64,000 bases of DNA. Origin: JABFSM01 sp963762545 (GTDB lineage Bacteria; Gemmatimonadota; Gemmatimonadetes; Gemmatimonadales; GWC2-71-9). Positions 8,262 to 16,900 of this stretch are shown here, in pieces (within the stretch, counting starts at the first letter, position 1; each line of letters starts with the position of its first letter). Below the pieces are notes generated by a model that searched no databases, was not told where the DNA came from, and was given only the letters and a program-made list of their open reading frames with translations. The stretch spans positions 496,001 through 560,000 of the forward strand of contig CAVXLC010000001.1 in assembly GCA_963762545.1 (NCBI GenBank), read 5' to 3'. The translations under genes were made by a program, and so were the position numbers.

Positions 8262-9268
8262 AGATCGGGATCCTGTTCGACGGAGGCAGCCAGGACTGGG
8301 ATCAGAAGGACGTGGCGGCCGTCATGTCCAACGTCACCGAGATCCAGACCTCCCTCCGCCGGGCGGGACACGACACGGTCCTTTTGCCGGTGCACCTGGG
8401 AGACGTCGGCTGGCTCCGCCGGGTGCAGCGGCAGGATCTGATCTTCAATCTCTGCGAGGGCGTGAACGGCTACGCCCGCTACGAAGATTTCGCCGTGGCC
8501 GCCCTGGAGCTCACCCGGGTTCCGTTCACCGGCTGCCCTTCCTGGCCGGTTACCATCTGTCATCGAAAGCACATCGCCAACACGCTGCTGGCCGCGGCCG
8601 GGGTGCCGGTGCCGCCGTTCGTGCTGGCCCGCGGCATCACGCCGCCGAGCGGGCTTCGCTATCCGGTCATCGTCAAGCCATCCGGAGAGGACGCCAGCGT
8701 CGGGATCGACTCCGGCTCGGTCTGCGCCACCCGGAAGGCCCTCCGGGACCGGCTGGCCAAGGTCTGCGAGCAGTGGGAGGAGATCCTGATCCAGGAGTAT
8801 GTGCCAGGGCGCGAGGTCAACGTGGGCTTCGTCGGCCGCGATATCCTGCCGCTCTCCGAGATCGTGTTCGACCGAATGCCCGAGGGCACCTGGCCCATCG
8901 TGACCTACGCCGCCAAGTGGGACACCGGCAGCGCCGAAGACCTGGGCACCGAGCCGGTGTGCCCAGCCAGCCTGACCCCCGAGCTGGCCCGCCGGGCCAT
9001 CCAGGCGGCCCGGCAGGCCTGGGACACGCTGACGGGCTCCAAGGGATACGGCCGGGTGGACCTTCGCATCACCGAGCAGGGAGAGGTCTACGTGCTCGAG
9101 GTCAACCCGAACCCCGATCTCTCCACCGACGCCGGTCTGGCCCGCATGGCCCGGGCCCGCGGCTGGGAGTATGGCGATCTCCTGCTCCGCGTGGTGGAAG
9201 AGGCGGTGCAGCGCTCCGAGCAGACCCGTGCCGCCGAGGCGCTGACCCAGAACCTCCCCGCCGCGTGA
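8258..9268 (+). CDS. ATP-grasp ligase, D-Ala-D-Ala ligase-like (second of a pair)
   Basis: This 336-residue ATP-grasp protein has an N-terminal domain typical of Ddl relatives (KIGILFDGGSQDW, LIFNLCEG). Its ATP site includes YPVIVKPSGEDASVGID and its metal site is VLEVNPNPDLSTDAG. GTG at 8258 overlaps the upstream stop by four bases (GTGA), and its own stop is overlapped the same way by the GNAT gene. It is clearly diverged from its neighbour, so the two ligases probably handle different substrates or steps of one peptide-like product. The substrates are not predictable from the sequence. Confidence 0.85.
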   Translation: MKIGILFDGGSQDWDQKDVAAVMSNVTEIQTSLRRAGHDTVLLPVHLGDVGWLRRVQRQDLIFNLCEGVNGYARYEDFAVAALELTRVPFTGCPSWPVTICHRKHIANTLLAAAGVPVPPFVLARGITPPSGLRYPVIVKPSGEDASVGIDSGSVCATRKALRDRLAKVCEQWEEILIQEYVPGREVNVGFVGRDILPLSEIVFDRMPEGTWPIVTYAAKWDTGSAEDLGTEPVCPASLTPELARRAIQAARQAWDTLTGSKGYGRVDLRITEQGEVYVLEVNPNPDLSTDAGLARMARARGWEYGDLLLRVVEEAVQRSEQTRAAEALTQNLPAA

Positions 9269-9765
9269 GCCGCGCGGTGGCCGCCCTGACCCACCGGCCG
9301 CTCGAGGCCCGGGATCGCGCACGGGTCGCCGCGATGACCCGGGCCTCGGTCCTCTTCCGGCCCGAGGAAGTCTCGGTCGCCCTCGATGTGTTCGACGCCG
9401 CCACCGGCAACGGTCGCCGCCGGGACCCCGACTACTCGACGGCCGGCGCCGAGGCCGACGGGGCCCTGGTCGGATGGATCTGCTGGGGTCCCACCCCCTG
9501 TACCGTCGGGACCTTCGATCTCTACTGGATCGTGGTGGACCCGGACTGGCAGGGCCGCGGGGTGGGGAGCGCGTTGGTGGCCGAGATGGAGCGCCAGCTG
9601 GCCGGCCAGGCGCGGCTCATCGTGGTGGAGACCGCCGGGCGCGCCGACTATCAGCCGACCCGCGACTTCTACGCCGCCCGAGGGTACCATGTGGGAGCCC
9701 GGATCGCGGATTATTATGAGGATGGCGATGATCTGGTGACGTACGTGAAGAGGATTCAGGATTGA
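9265..9765 (+). CDS. GNAT family N-acetyltransferase
   Basis: This 166-residue protein has a single GNAT fold. WIVVDPDWQGRGVGSALVAEME contains the acetyl-CoA pyrophosphate loop (QGRGVGSA), and the tail TRDFYAARGYHVGARIADYYEDGDD is typical of the last strands. It transfers an acyl group from CoA to an amine, here perhaps on a beta-amino acid or a ligase product. GTG at 9265 overlaps the preceding stop by four bases. The last codons and the TGA stop are supplied by the first units of the heptanucleotide repeat array. It is much shorter than the beta-lysine acetyltransferase AblB. Confidence 0.82.
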   Translation: MSRAVAALTHRPLEARDRARVAAMTRASVLFRPEEVSVALDVFDAATGNGRRRDPDYSTAGAEADGALVGWICWGPTPCTVGTFDLYWIVVDPDWQGRGVGSALVAEMERQLAGQARLIVVETAGRADYQPTRDFYAARGYHVGARIADYYEDGDDLVTYVKRIQD

Positions 9766-9906
9766 GGATTGAGGATTGAGGATTCAGGATTGAGGATTGA
9801 GGATTCAGGGTTCAGGATTGAGGATTCAGAGGTCGGGGTTTCCCTCGATCCTCGATCCTCAATCCTTGACCCTCGATCCTCAATCCTCGACCTCGATCCT
9901 CGATCC
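9752..9906. repeat. Inverted heptanucleotide repeat array
   Basis: Eleven head-to-tail 7-base units of GGATTGA/GGATTCA type fill 9752-9828. After a 16-base spacer, nine units of TCGATCC/TCAATCC/TTGACCC type (one of them 6 bases) fill 9845-9906. The right arm is roughly the reverse complement of the left, so the RNA can fold into a long imperfect hairpin. It begins inside the GNAT gene, providing its stop codon, and ends just before the kamA ribosome site. It may slow, attenuate or process the transcript between the two genes. Confidence 0.9.
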
Positions 9907-9919
9907 TAGAGGAGCCGAC

Positions 9920-11038
9920 ATGAGCACGTGGCAGGAACTTCTCAAGACCCGGTCCATCACCAGCATCCAGGCGCTGGCCGACCGCTTCGGCCCGGAGCAC
10001 TTCCCGGTCGAGCTACACGCCCGGCTCACTCAGGCCATCGAGAACTTCGAATTCCGGATCTCCCCGCCCATGGTGGATCTCATCCGGTCGCCCGATGATC
10101 CCATCTGGCGCCAGTACATCCCGACCATCCAGGAGCTGGACGTCGTGGACGGGATCGTCGATTCGCTGTCGGAGGACCGGGACAGCCCGGTCCCCAACAT
10201 CACCCATCGCTATCCCGATCGCGCCCTCTTTCTCGTGTCGCCGGTCTGCGCCAGCTATTGCCGGTTCTGCACCCGCCGCCGCAAGGTGGGAGATCCCGAA
10301 AAGATCCCCATGTCGCAATTCGAGTCGGCGTTCCAGTACCTGGAAGCCCACCCCGAGATTCGCGACGTGATCATGTCGGGCGGAGATCCCCTCATGCTCT
10401 CCGACCGGCGGCTCGAGGCGATCCTCACCCGGCTTCGTGCCATCCCCCATCTTGAGATCGTCCGGATCGGGAGCCGGGTGCCGTGTCACCTGCCCGAGCG
10501 GATCACCCCGGAGCTCTGCGATACGCTCCGGAAGTTTCATCCCCTGTTCATCAATACCCACTTCAACCACCCTGACGAGCTGACCCCCTCGGCGGTGCGC
10601 GGGCTGGGCATGCTGGCCGATGCGGGCATCCCGCTGGGGTGCCAGACCGTGCTGCTCAAGGGCGTCAACGATACGCCCGAGGTGATGGTGCGGCTGATGC
10701 AGCGCCTGCTCATGGCGCGGGTGCGCCCCTACTACATCTACATGGCCGATCAGGTTGCCGGCGGCGAGCATTTCCGCACCACCATCGAAACCGGCCTCGA
10801 GATCATGAAAGCGCTCCGCGGCTGGACCAGCGGCCTGGCCAATCCGCACTTCGTCATCGACGCGCCCGGCGGCGGCGGCAAGGTCCCCCTGCTGCCAGAG
10901 TATGTGGAGAGCATCGACGAGAACGAAGTGGTGATGCGGAACTTCAAGGGCGTGCGCTACGTCTACCGGCAACCCAAGGGTCCGGCCAAGCCCCGCATGC
11001 AGATGTCCGACCCGGAATACCTGCTCCAGCCGCTGTAA
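9920..11038 (+). CDS. kamA: Lysine 2,3-aminomutase-like radical SAM enzyme
   Basis: This 372-residue KamA-family radical SAM/PLP enzyme has C110, C114 and C117 in CASYCRFC as ligands of the [4Fe-4S] cluster. K321 in DAPGGGGKVP matches the PLP lysine of lysine 2,3-aminomutase. D277 (YMADQVAG) and D314 (VIDAPGG) match the two aspartates that hold the substrate lysine side-chain amine in the Clostridium enzyme, which favours free L-lysine to beta-lysine over EF-P modification. The ATG at 9920 has an AGAGGAG ribosome site; an upstream in-frame start at 9797 lies in repeat DNA. It is the last gene before a terminator. Confidence 0.9.
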   Translation: MSTWQELLKTRSITSIQALADRFGPEHFPVELHARLTQAIENFEFRISPPMVDLIRSPDDPIWRQYIPTIQELDVVDGIVDSLSEDRDSPVPNITHRYPDRALFLVSPVCASYCRFCTRRRKVGDPEKIPMSQFESAFQYLEAHPEIRDVIMSGGDPLMLSDRRLEAILTRLRAIPHLEIVRIGSRVPCHLPERITPELCDTLRKFHPLFINTHFNHPDELTPSAVRGLGMLADAGIPLGCQTVLLKGVNDTPEVMVRLMQRLLMARVRPYYIYMADQVAGGEHFRTTIETGLEIMKALRGWTSGLANPHFVIDAPGGGGKVPLLPEYVESIDENEVVMRNFKGVRYVYRQPKGPAKPRMQMSDPEYLLQPL

Positions 11039-11063
11039 TAGGTGAGCGATTGCGGAGAATGCG

Positions 11064-11093
11064 GGGGCCGCGTGCGGCCCCTTCTTTCTTTTT
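11064..11093 (+). terminator. Rho-independent terminator after kamA
   Basis: A perfect GGGGCCG/CGGCCCC stem (11064-11070 with 11075-11081) with a four-base CGTG loop is followed by the T-rich run TTCTTTCTTTTT. It lies 26 bases after the kamA stop and closes the ATP-grasp/GNAT/kamA operon. Confidence 0.92.
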
Positions 11094-11399
11094 CCCGCGC
11101 GACGAGCCCTCCTCCCCATTGTGACGATACCAACACCTTTTATCGCGGCGTGAGCTACGGGTAAACGCTCGATGAAATCTCCCTCATCGAATCCGGTTCA
11201 CGCTGCTCGCGGGGAGAATTCGAAAAAAATCCATACAGAAACTCGCGGTATTCGCTAATAACTCGCTGACCCCTGTGAACGGTTCCAGCTTGATAGGAAT
11301 TGCACGCCGTGCAACTTTGTGCCCGTCCCGGCGACTTCCCCCCAGCGCAGCTGGTCGCGACCGGACATTCCGTTTCTTACCACTCTTGGAGAATCAACA
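11094..11399 (+). promoter_or_regulatory. Intergenic control region with a 15-bp palindrome upstream of a secreted peptide gene
   Basis: About 300 bases without a gene. At 11300-11314 there is a perfect inverted repeat, TTGCACG-c-CGTGCAA. It sits in the 17-base spacer, and just touches the -10, of a possible promoter: TTGATA at 11290-11295 and a weak AACTTT at 11313-11318. That arrangement is typical of a repressor or MerR-like operator. A-rich DNA (11222-11240) lies further upstream. A TTGGAGA-like ribosome site precedes the peptide ATG at 11400. The palindrome is certain; its role is inferred. Confidence 0.45.
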
Positions 11400-11570
11400 A
11401 TGAACGTCCTCAAATCCGGCATCACCAAAATCGTCCTCGGTGCGGTCCTGGTCTTTACCCTCTCCACCATGCTGTCCAACACTGCGTCCGCCACGCGCTA
11501 TGCCGTCGCGTACGGCGAGTTCGTCCAGGGTTGCGGCGACACCCCCGGCGATCCCTGCCCCAAGAACTGA
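11400..11570 (+). CDS. Small secreted two-cysteine peptide
   Basis: This 56-residue product has a clear signal peptide (MNVLKSGITK, a hydrophobic core, cleavage near TASA/T at residue 31). It leaves a mature peptide of about 25 residues with cysteines C45 and C53 in GCGDTPGDPCPKN. It precedes a thioredoxin-like protein and a 6-bladed beta-propeller protein. That order recalls the NVEALA-type peptides of Bacteroidota, which are encoded beside 6-bladed propeller genes. The likeness is in architecture only; the motif itself differs. The mature peptide begins RYAVAY, a string also seen at the C-termini of two lipoproteins at 24.7 and 25.3 kb. Confidence 0.65.
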   Translation: MNVLKSGITKIVLGAVLVFTLSTMLSNTASATRYAVAYGEFVQGCGDTPGDPCPKN

Positions 11571-11630
11571 ATCGTATCGCTGGGGGGAGGTTGAAGGGTC
11601 GTACCCGTTTTCGTAACCCGTGAGGCCAGC

Positions 11631-12230
11631 ATGATGCGGACCCTGCCTATTCGAACCGCGGCATCGATCGGACTGATCGGATTGTGCGCTGGCACGCTGA
11701 TCACCGCGTATGCCCGCGCCGATGCCCGGAACGGCGCGGCCGTCGAGACCGCGGACGAGCTGCTCGGCTCCCAGTTGCCCGCGGTGACGCTGCAATCGGT
11801 CGACGGCAGCGCCGTTCCGCTGGCGGGGCGCCTGTCCCACGGCGTGAACCTCGTCATCGTGCTCGGCACCAAGGACTGCTTCAGCTGTTCCTCGTACCAG
11901 CTCGAGCTCCGGATCCTCAAGTCGAAGCTCCCTGGAATCTCTCCCATTCTGATCGGTAGCGGCGCCGACGATCAGCTGTTCAAGGACTACTTCCGCCAGG
12001 ATCACCTCGAGTCCGTTGGCCTGATCGATCGGGGGCGCGTCTTCCTGACCGCGCTCCGGGTCAGGCACGAGCCCCTGGTTCTCCTGGCGGATTCCACCGG
12101 CCGGATACTCTTTGTCGACCATCGGTCGAGCTCGGCCGCCGCGCAGTTTCCGCTGGGCCGGCTCCTCCCGCTGCTGGGAGGAGCGCTTCAACCCGTACCA
12201 ACGACCTCGAAGAGCGGAGAATCCCACTGA
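11631..12230 (+). CDS. Thioredoxin-like exported protein with CxxC
   Basis: This 199-residue protein has an N-terminal membrane anchor or signal peptide (about residues 8-30). Its thioredoxin/TlpA-like domain has LVIVLGTKDCFSCSSYQLEL at the active site (C83, C86 in a CxxC), and PLVLLADSTGRILFVDHR fits the cis-proline and beta region. It probably acts on thiols outside the cytoplasm; a disulfide in the neighbouring two-cysteine peptide is an attractive but unproven substrate. Its TGA shares one base with the ATG of the propeller gene (TGATG), so the two are coupled. Confidence 0.75.
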   Translation: MMRTLPIRTAASIGLIGLCAGTLITAYARADARNGAAVETADELLGSQLPAVTLQSVDGSAVPLAGRLSHGVNLVIVLGTKDCFSCSSYQLELRILKSKLPGISPILIGSGADDQLFKDYFRQDHLESVGLIDRGRVFLTALRVRHEPLVLLADSTGRILFVDHRSSSAAAQFPLGRLLPLLGGALQPVPTTSKSGESH

Positions 12231-13297
12231 TGCGAATCCATGGAAGAAGCGCCGCGCTCCTCATCGCGGCCGCGGCATGCGGAACCGCCGAAGGAAAACC
12301 CGTCGCATCGCTGGAAAGCGTACCGGTGGTCGAGTTCGGCGGTCTGTTCCAGCGTGTGGATTCGGTCATGCTGGTCACTCCGCCCAACGAGGCCATCGGC
12401 ATCGCCAGCGGCTACGTGGTCCTGCCCGGCTCGATCGTGCTCACCGATATCACCCGCGGCAATCTCAAGGTCTTCTCGAGGCAGGGTCGCCTGCTCCGGA
12501 CCATCGGGCAGCCGGGCGACGGCCCCGGCGAATTCCGCAAGCCGGTCGGCATCGTCCGGGACGGCAAGGGGCATCTGGTGGTGCTCGACCTCGGTCGCAA
12601 CATGCTCTCCGTCCGGGATACCTCCGGCACCCTGCTGGAAGAGCGGGTGGTGCCGGGGCCCTGGGACAATGTGGCCGCGCTTCCCGGTAGTGAGCATGTG
12701 CTCCTGGTCGGCGGGCGGGTGAGGAAGGGCCGGGAGGGGGGAGTGGCGGGCGAGCAGATGGCGCTGCACGACGTCGATTCCACCGGGGTCATCACGACGT
12801 CCTATCACTCGTTCAAGTGGCCATCGAATCCGCTCCAGGCCACTTTCACGCACTACTTTGCCGTGGCCCTGGGAAACCACGTGGTCACCGGAGCCTATGC
12901 GTCGAATCGGGTGTACTTCGTCAACCGGAGCACCGGGGCGGAGACCTCGGCCCTGATCGGCGGGCCCTGGTATCGCACGCCGGACTGGTCCCACCGGCCG
13001 CCTCCCGGGGTGAACAATCCCGTCGGCGCCTGGGCCCAGCAGCAGATCCTGCTGATCCATCTGTTCGCCGTGGACGGCGGGCGCTTCCTGGCCCAGTTCC
13101 GGTCCTACACGAAGGATGGGGACGAGCGATATCAGTACGTCCTGGCCGATACCACCGGAGCGTCCCTGGTATCGACGCAACCGACCCGGCTCCGGATCCT
13201 GCTCGTCAACGGCGCGACCGCCTACGGTACCGTCGCGAATTCCGAAGGCGACGTCGCCTTCGAGACCCTTCGGCTGACGCCTCCGGATCAGCCCTGA
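12230..13297 (+). CDS. 6-bladed beta-propeller exported protein
   Basis: This 355-residue exported protein has a hydrophobic N-terminus with AAAACGTAEG, which could serve as a lipobox around C17. The body contains propeller blades with the pattern IVLTDITRGNLKVFSRQGRLLRTIG, GEFRKPVGIVRDGKGHLVVLD and GRNMLSVRDTSG. These match the 6-bladed NHL/TolB-like propellers common in Bacteroidota and Gemmatimonadota. Such proteins usually bind ligands or peptides at the cell surface. It completes the peptide/thioredoxin/propeller operon and converges on a response regulator gene, overlapping its end by 10 bases. Confidence 0.8.
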   Translation: MRIHGRSAALLIAAAACGTAEGKPVASLESVPVVEFGGLFQRVDSVMLVTPPNEAIGIASGYVVLPGSIVLTDITRGNLKVFSRQGRLLRTIGQPGDGPGEFRKPVGIVRDGKGHLVVLDLGRNMLSVRDTSGTLLEERVVPGPWDNVAALPGSEHVLLVGGRVRKGREGGVAGEQMALHDVDSTGVITTSYHSFKWPSNPLQATFTHYFAVALGNHVVTGAYASNRVYFVNRSTGAETSALIGGPWYRTPDWSHRPPPGVNNPVGAWAQQQILLIHLFAVDGGRFLAQFRSYTKDGDERYQYVLADTTGASLVSTQPTRLRILLVNGATAYGTVANSEGDVAFETLRLTPPDQP

Positions 13298-13956
13298 GTC
13301 TCGGTTTCCCGCTCCCGGATCATCTGCCGGATGAGGGCGGCAAACTCGTACAGTCCGTGCTCACTGGTGATGCCGAGCTTCTTGCGGATGTTGGAACGAT
13401 GGAAGGTGACCGTGCTTTCGCTGAGATTCAGCGATCCGGCAATCGCGGCGGTGGACTTCCCGTCCGAGACCATCGTGAGAATCTGCTCCTGCCGGGGCGT
13501 GAGCGAGAGCAGGCTCGGATGGAGGGCGTGAATTCCGACGTTGTCGGTGTGCCGCGGCACCCTGGGTGACACGTAGCTCCGGCCCGAGTCCACCAGGTCG
13601 ATGGCTTTGACCAGCTCCTCCAGCGTGACGTCCTTCGGCAAGTAGCCGTTGGCGCCCTGCTGGAGGGCGGCATCCGCCAGGGCGCGATCGTTGTGCATGG
13701 TGAGCATCACGATGCGGAGCTCCGGCCACCGCCGTCGGAGCTCGGGAAGGGCATCGAGCCCGCTCTGTTCCGGCATGGAAATGTCCAGCAGGACGCAGTC
13801 GACCGGAATGTGCTCGAGAATGGTGAGCAGGGCCTTGCCCGTTGGCGCGATCCCCGCGACATCGTGGTGGGGATACAGCATCCGCGCCAGCCCGGTCGCC
13901 ACCAGGCCGTGATCCTCGGCAATCGCCAGCCAAAGCCGCCTGGATGAGGTATTCAT
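13288..13956 (-). CDS. LuxR-family (NarL-type) response regulator
   Basis: This 222-residue two-component regulator has a receiver domain at residues 8-125 with the acidic pocket AEDH, phosphoacceptor D58 in VLLDISMPEQSG, T86 in MLTMH and K108 in YLPKDV. A C-terminal LuxR helix-turn-helix (about 150-210) contains LTPRQEQILTMVSDGKSTAAIA and LNLSESTVTFHRSNIRKKLG. No histidine kinase lies beside it. It is transcribed toward the propeller gene, overlapping by 10 bases, and lies 13 bases downstream of lhr, so it may share the lhr transcript. Confidence 0.93.
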   Translation of the reverse strand: MNTSSRRLWLAIAEDHGLVATGLARMLYPHHDVAGIAPTGKALLTILEHIPVDCVLLDISMPEQSGLDALPELRRRWPELRIVMLTMHNDRALADAALQQGANGYLPKDVTLEELVKAIDLVDSGRSYVSPRVPRHTDNVGIHALHPSLLSLTPRQEQILTMVSDGKSTAAIAGSLNLSESTVTFHRSNIRKKLGITSEHGLYEFAALIRQMIRERETETQG

Positions 13957-13969
13957 CGGGCCGCGTCGT

Positions 13970-16900
13970 TCACTCCTCGATTTTGAGTCCCCTCTTGCCG
14001 CGGCGCCATGGCTGGGTGGCCGTCCCCGCCGGCCGGCCCGACATTCCGAGATATGCCCGAAGCGCGCCGCTGATCGGACGCCGGGCCAACGCCCGGGCGA
14101 TGGCCCCGCGGCGCTCGGGCGGCTCCTCCGTCAGCAGGCGCACCTCACCTCCCTCCAGCACCGCCAGCGGGTTTCCGTCTTCGAACACGATTCGGTTCGG
14201 GCCAATGGCGGGAATCCGGTCGCCCGGCCCCACGATTCCCACCAGGTTGAGCGGATCGGCCGCGGAAATGGCGACGAGGCCGCCGGTCCCGACGTCCACC
14301 CGTCTCACGGCCCGGAGCCGGGCCACCGCGTCCGGCAGGGCGAACTGTTCTCCGGTGACCCCGGCCACGAACCGCCCGCCGCGGATTTCGCCCCGCGCCT
14401 CGAGCCGGCGGTAGACCATCAGCAGGTCCCGCCAGGGCAGGGCGATGCTCTCGCGCGCCAGCAGCCGGTGAAAGACGACGCCATACCTCCGTAACAACAC
14501 CCGCGCGTAGGTCTCGATGTGCGCCACCGATCCCTGCGGTTCCCCGGCCTTCAGCAACGACCAGCGCCCGGCCCGCTCGAGACCGAACGGAGCTCGACGC
14601 TGCCGGCCCGTCGAGAGCGCCAGGGGCCGTCGTTTGGCGGACGGGGTGAGCAGGGCCCGGAGGCCCGCGAAACTGTCCGAGGTGACCAGACCCTGCGTGG
14701 CCAGCTCGCCCAGGGCCTGCTCTGCTTCGGTCGCCAGGAGACCCGATGCGGCCACCAGCTCGGGGAAGAACGACGCGCCGCGCGCGGAGAGCACATCGAC
14801 CAGCGTGGCTGCCCGGGAGGAAAGCCGTTCCCGGCTCCTTTGCCCGGCCAGACCCAACCAGAGGTCGGCATGCTCCCGTCCGAACAAGGCGATGGGCGTG
14901 GACCGGATCGGCCGGCTGCCGGCGGGGCCGTTTCCAGAGGCCACCCCGCCCGCAGACGACAGCCTGCCCCATGCCGCCCGGCCGGTCAGGCAGAGCATAT
15001 CGAGTAAGGCCGGATCGTACTCCTCGCATCGAACGGCCAGCACCTCCGACTCCCACGCGGCCGCGGGCACGTGGTAGCCGTCCAGCTGCTCGATGATTGC
15101 GGCCAGGCCCTCGAGCCCGGCCCCCCGCTCGCCCGGTGTGACCCGCTGCCATCCGAACAGGAAGCGGAGGAAGTCTCCGGTGCTCACCGGCGCGATCTCG
15201 GCGCGGAGCCGGTTGAGCGTGTACCGGTGGATCCGGGCGAGGAGTCGCCGCTCGCACCACTCGAGCTCCCGGGCTCCCGGGGTGAATCCGCCGCGAAGCA
15301 CCACGCCCTCGGCCTCGAGGGCGGTGAGGGCCGCCTCGGCCCTGGCGGAATCCACGCCCAGAGACTCCGCCGCCGCCGCCGTGGTGATCGGTCCGGTGAT
15401 CTCCAGCCGGCCGCGGAGCATCTCCGTGGTGTCGAGCCCGATCCTCTCGGTCGCCACCCAGAGGCCGCCGATGGCGGCCGCCCGCCCGTCGCGAACCAGC
15501 TCCCGGAAGAACGGCTCCCAGGTCCGGCCGTCCCGCCCGGCGATCCCTTCCGCTTCGGTGAGGAAGCCGGATACCATCAACGCGTCGTGCAGCTCGTCGG
15601 CGTCCTCGACCTCGGGCCACGCCTCGTCGCGCACCCGGCGGATCGCGTCCAGATCGAGCGCGCCCAGGTCATCGGCCGAGCCGGGTTCGAACGCGCGGCG
15701 CGTCTGCACCGCCTGGGTGCGCCGCTCCTCGAGCGGTGCGTCGTCCAGGAAGGCATAGGGCTTGGCGTTCAGGATCTCGTGCGCCAGCGGCGACGGCTCG
15801 GGCAGGTCGCGCGCGACGTATCGGATGTCTCCGCGCTCGATGCCCCGGAGCACCGCCAGGAGCCCGGTGAGATCCATCGCCTCGTGGAGGCAGTCCTCGA
15901 TCACCTGTTCCACCAGCGGATGGTCGGGGATCTCGCGGTCGCCGGGAATGTTCTCGAGGCAGGCGGCGGCATCGGGGAAGGCCGCGGCGAGGAGATCGTC
16001 CGCCTCCATTCGCTGGAGCGGCGGGGGCACCTTCTTGCCGCCGCGGAAGCGCGGCACCGCGAGCGAGATGTTCGCGTTCCAGCGCCAGCGGGTCGCGAAC
16101 ACCGGCGCGTCCAGCATCGCCTGCACCAGGATGCCCCGGGCCGAGTCCGAGTGGAGAAATCGGAAGACCGTATCCAGCGGGAAGGAATGCTGGGGACCGA
16201 GCGACAGCAGCACCGCGTCCTCGGTGGCCGCGGCCTGCAGCTCGAAGTTGAACTGCCGGCAGAAGCGCTTGCGCAGGGCCAGGCCCCACGCCTTGTTGAT
16301 GCGGCTGCCCAGCGGGGAGTGGATCACCAGCTGCATTCCTCCCGCCTCGTCGAAGAACCGCTCCGCCACCAGCTCCCGGGCGGTGGGCAGACACCCCAGC
16401 AGCCGCTTCGACTCTCCGAGATACTCGACCAGCTGCTCCGCCGCCGTACCCGAAATGCCTTCCCCCCTGAGCCAGGCTCGGGCGGCGTCCCGGTCGGGCA
16501 GGCGTTCACCGATCTCCTGCCGGAGGGATGACACCTCAGCCGAGAGCTCGGCGCTTCGGGCCGGGGCCTCTCCCAGCCAGAAGGGAACGCCGGGGGGCTG
16601 GCCGCGGGCATCCTCCACCCGCACCGTGCCCCGCTCGATGCGGAGCATCTTCCACGACACGTTGCCGAGCTGGAAGATGTCGCCCGGCATGCTCTCGACG
16701 GCAAAGTCCTCATTGAGCGTGCCGACGAACGTCCCTTCCGGCTCCAGCACGACCCGGTAGTCGGAGTTGTCGGGAATCGCGCCGCCCGAAGTGAGCGCCG
16801 CGAGCCGGGCGCCCCGGCGGCCCCGGATCCGTCCGTTGATGGCGTCGTAGTGCACCTGCGCGCCGCGGCGGCCCCGCCGGGTGACGTAGCCGTCGGCCAA

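Noticed and set aside
9752..9906. CRISPR-like array
   Set aside because: Units of 7 bases without spacers; no cas genes near; arms are inverted.
9797..9919. Upstream start for KamA
   Set aside because: Would be translated from the repeat array; ATG at 9920 has a strong ribosome site and fits the family length.
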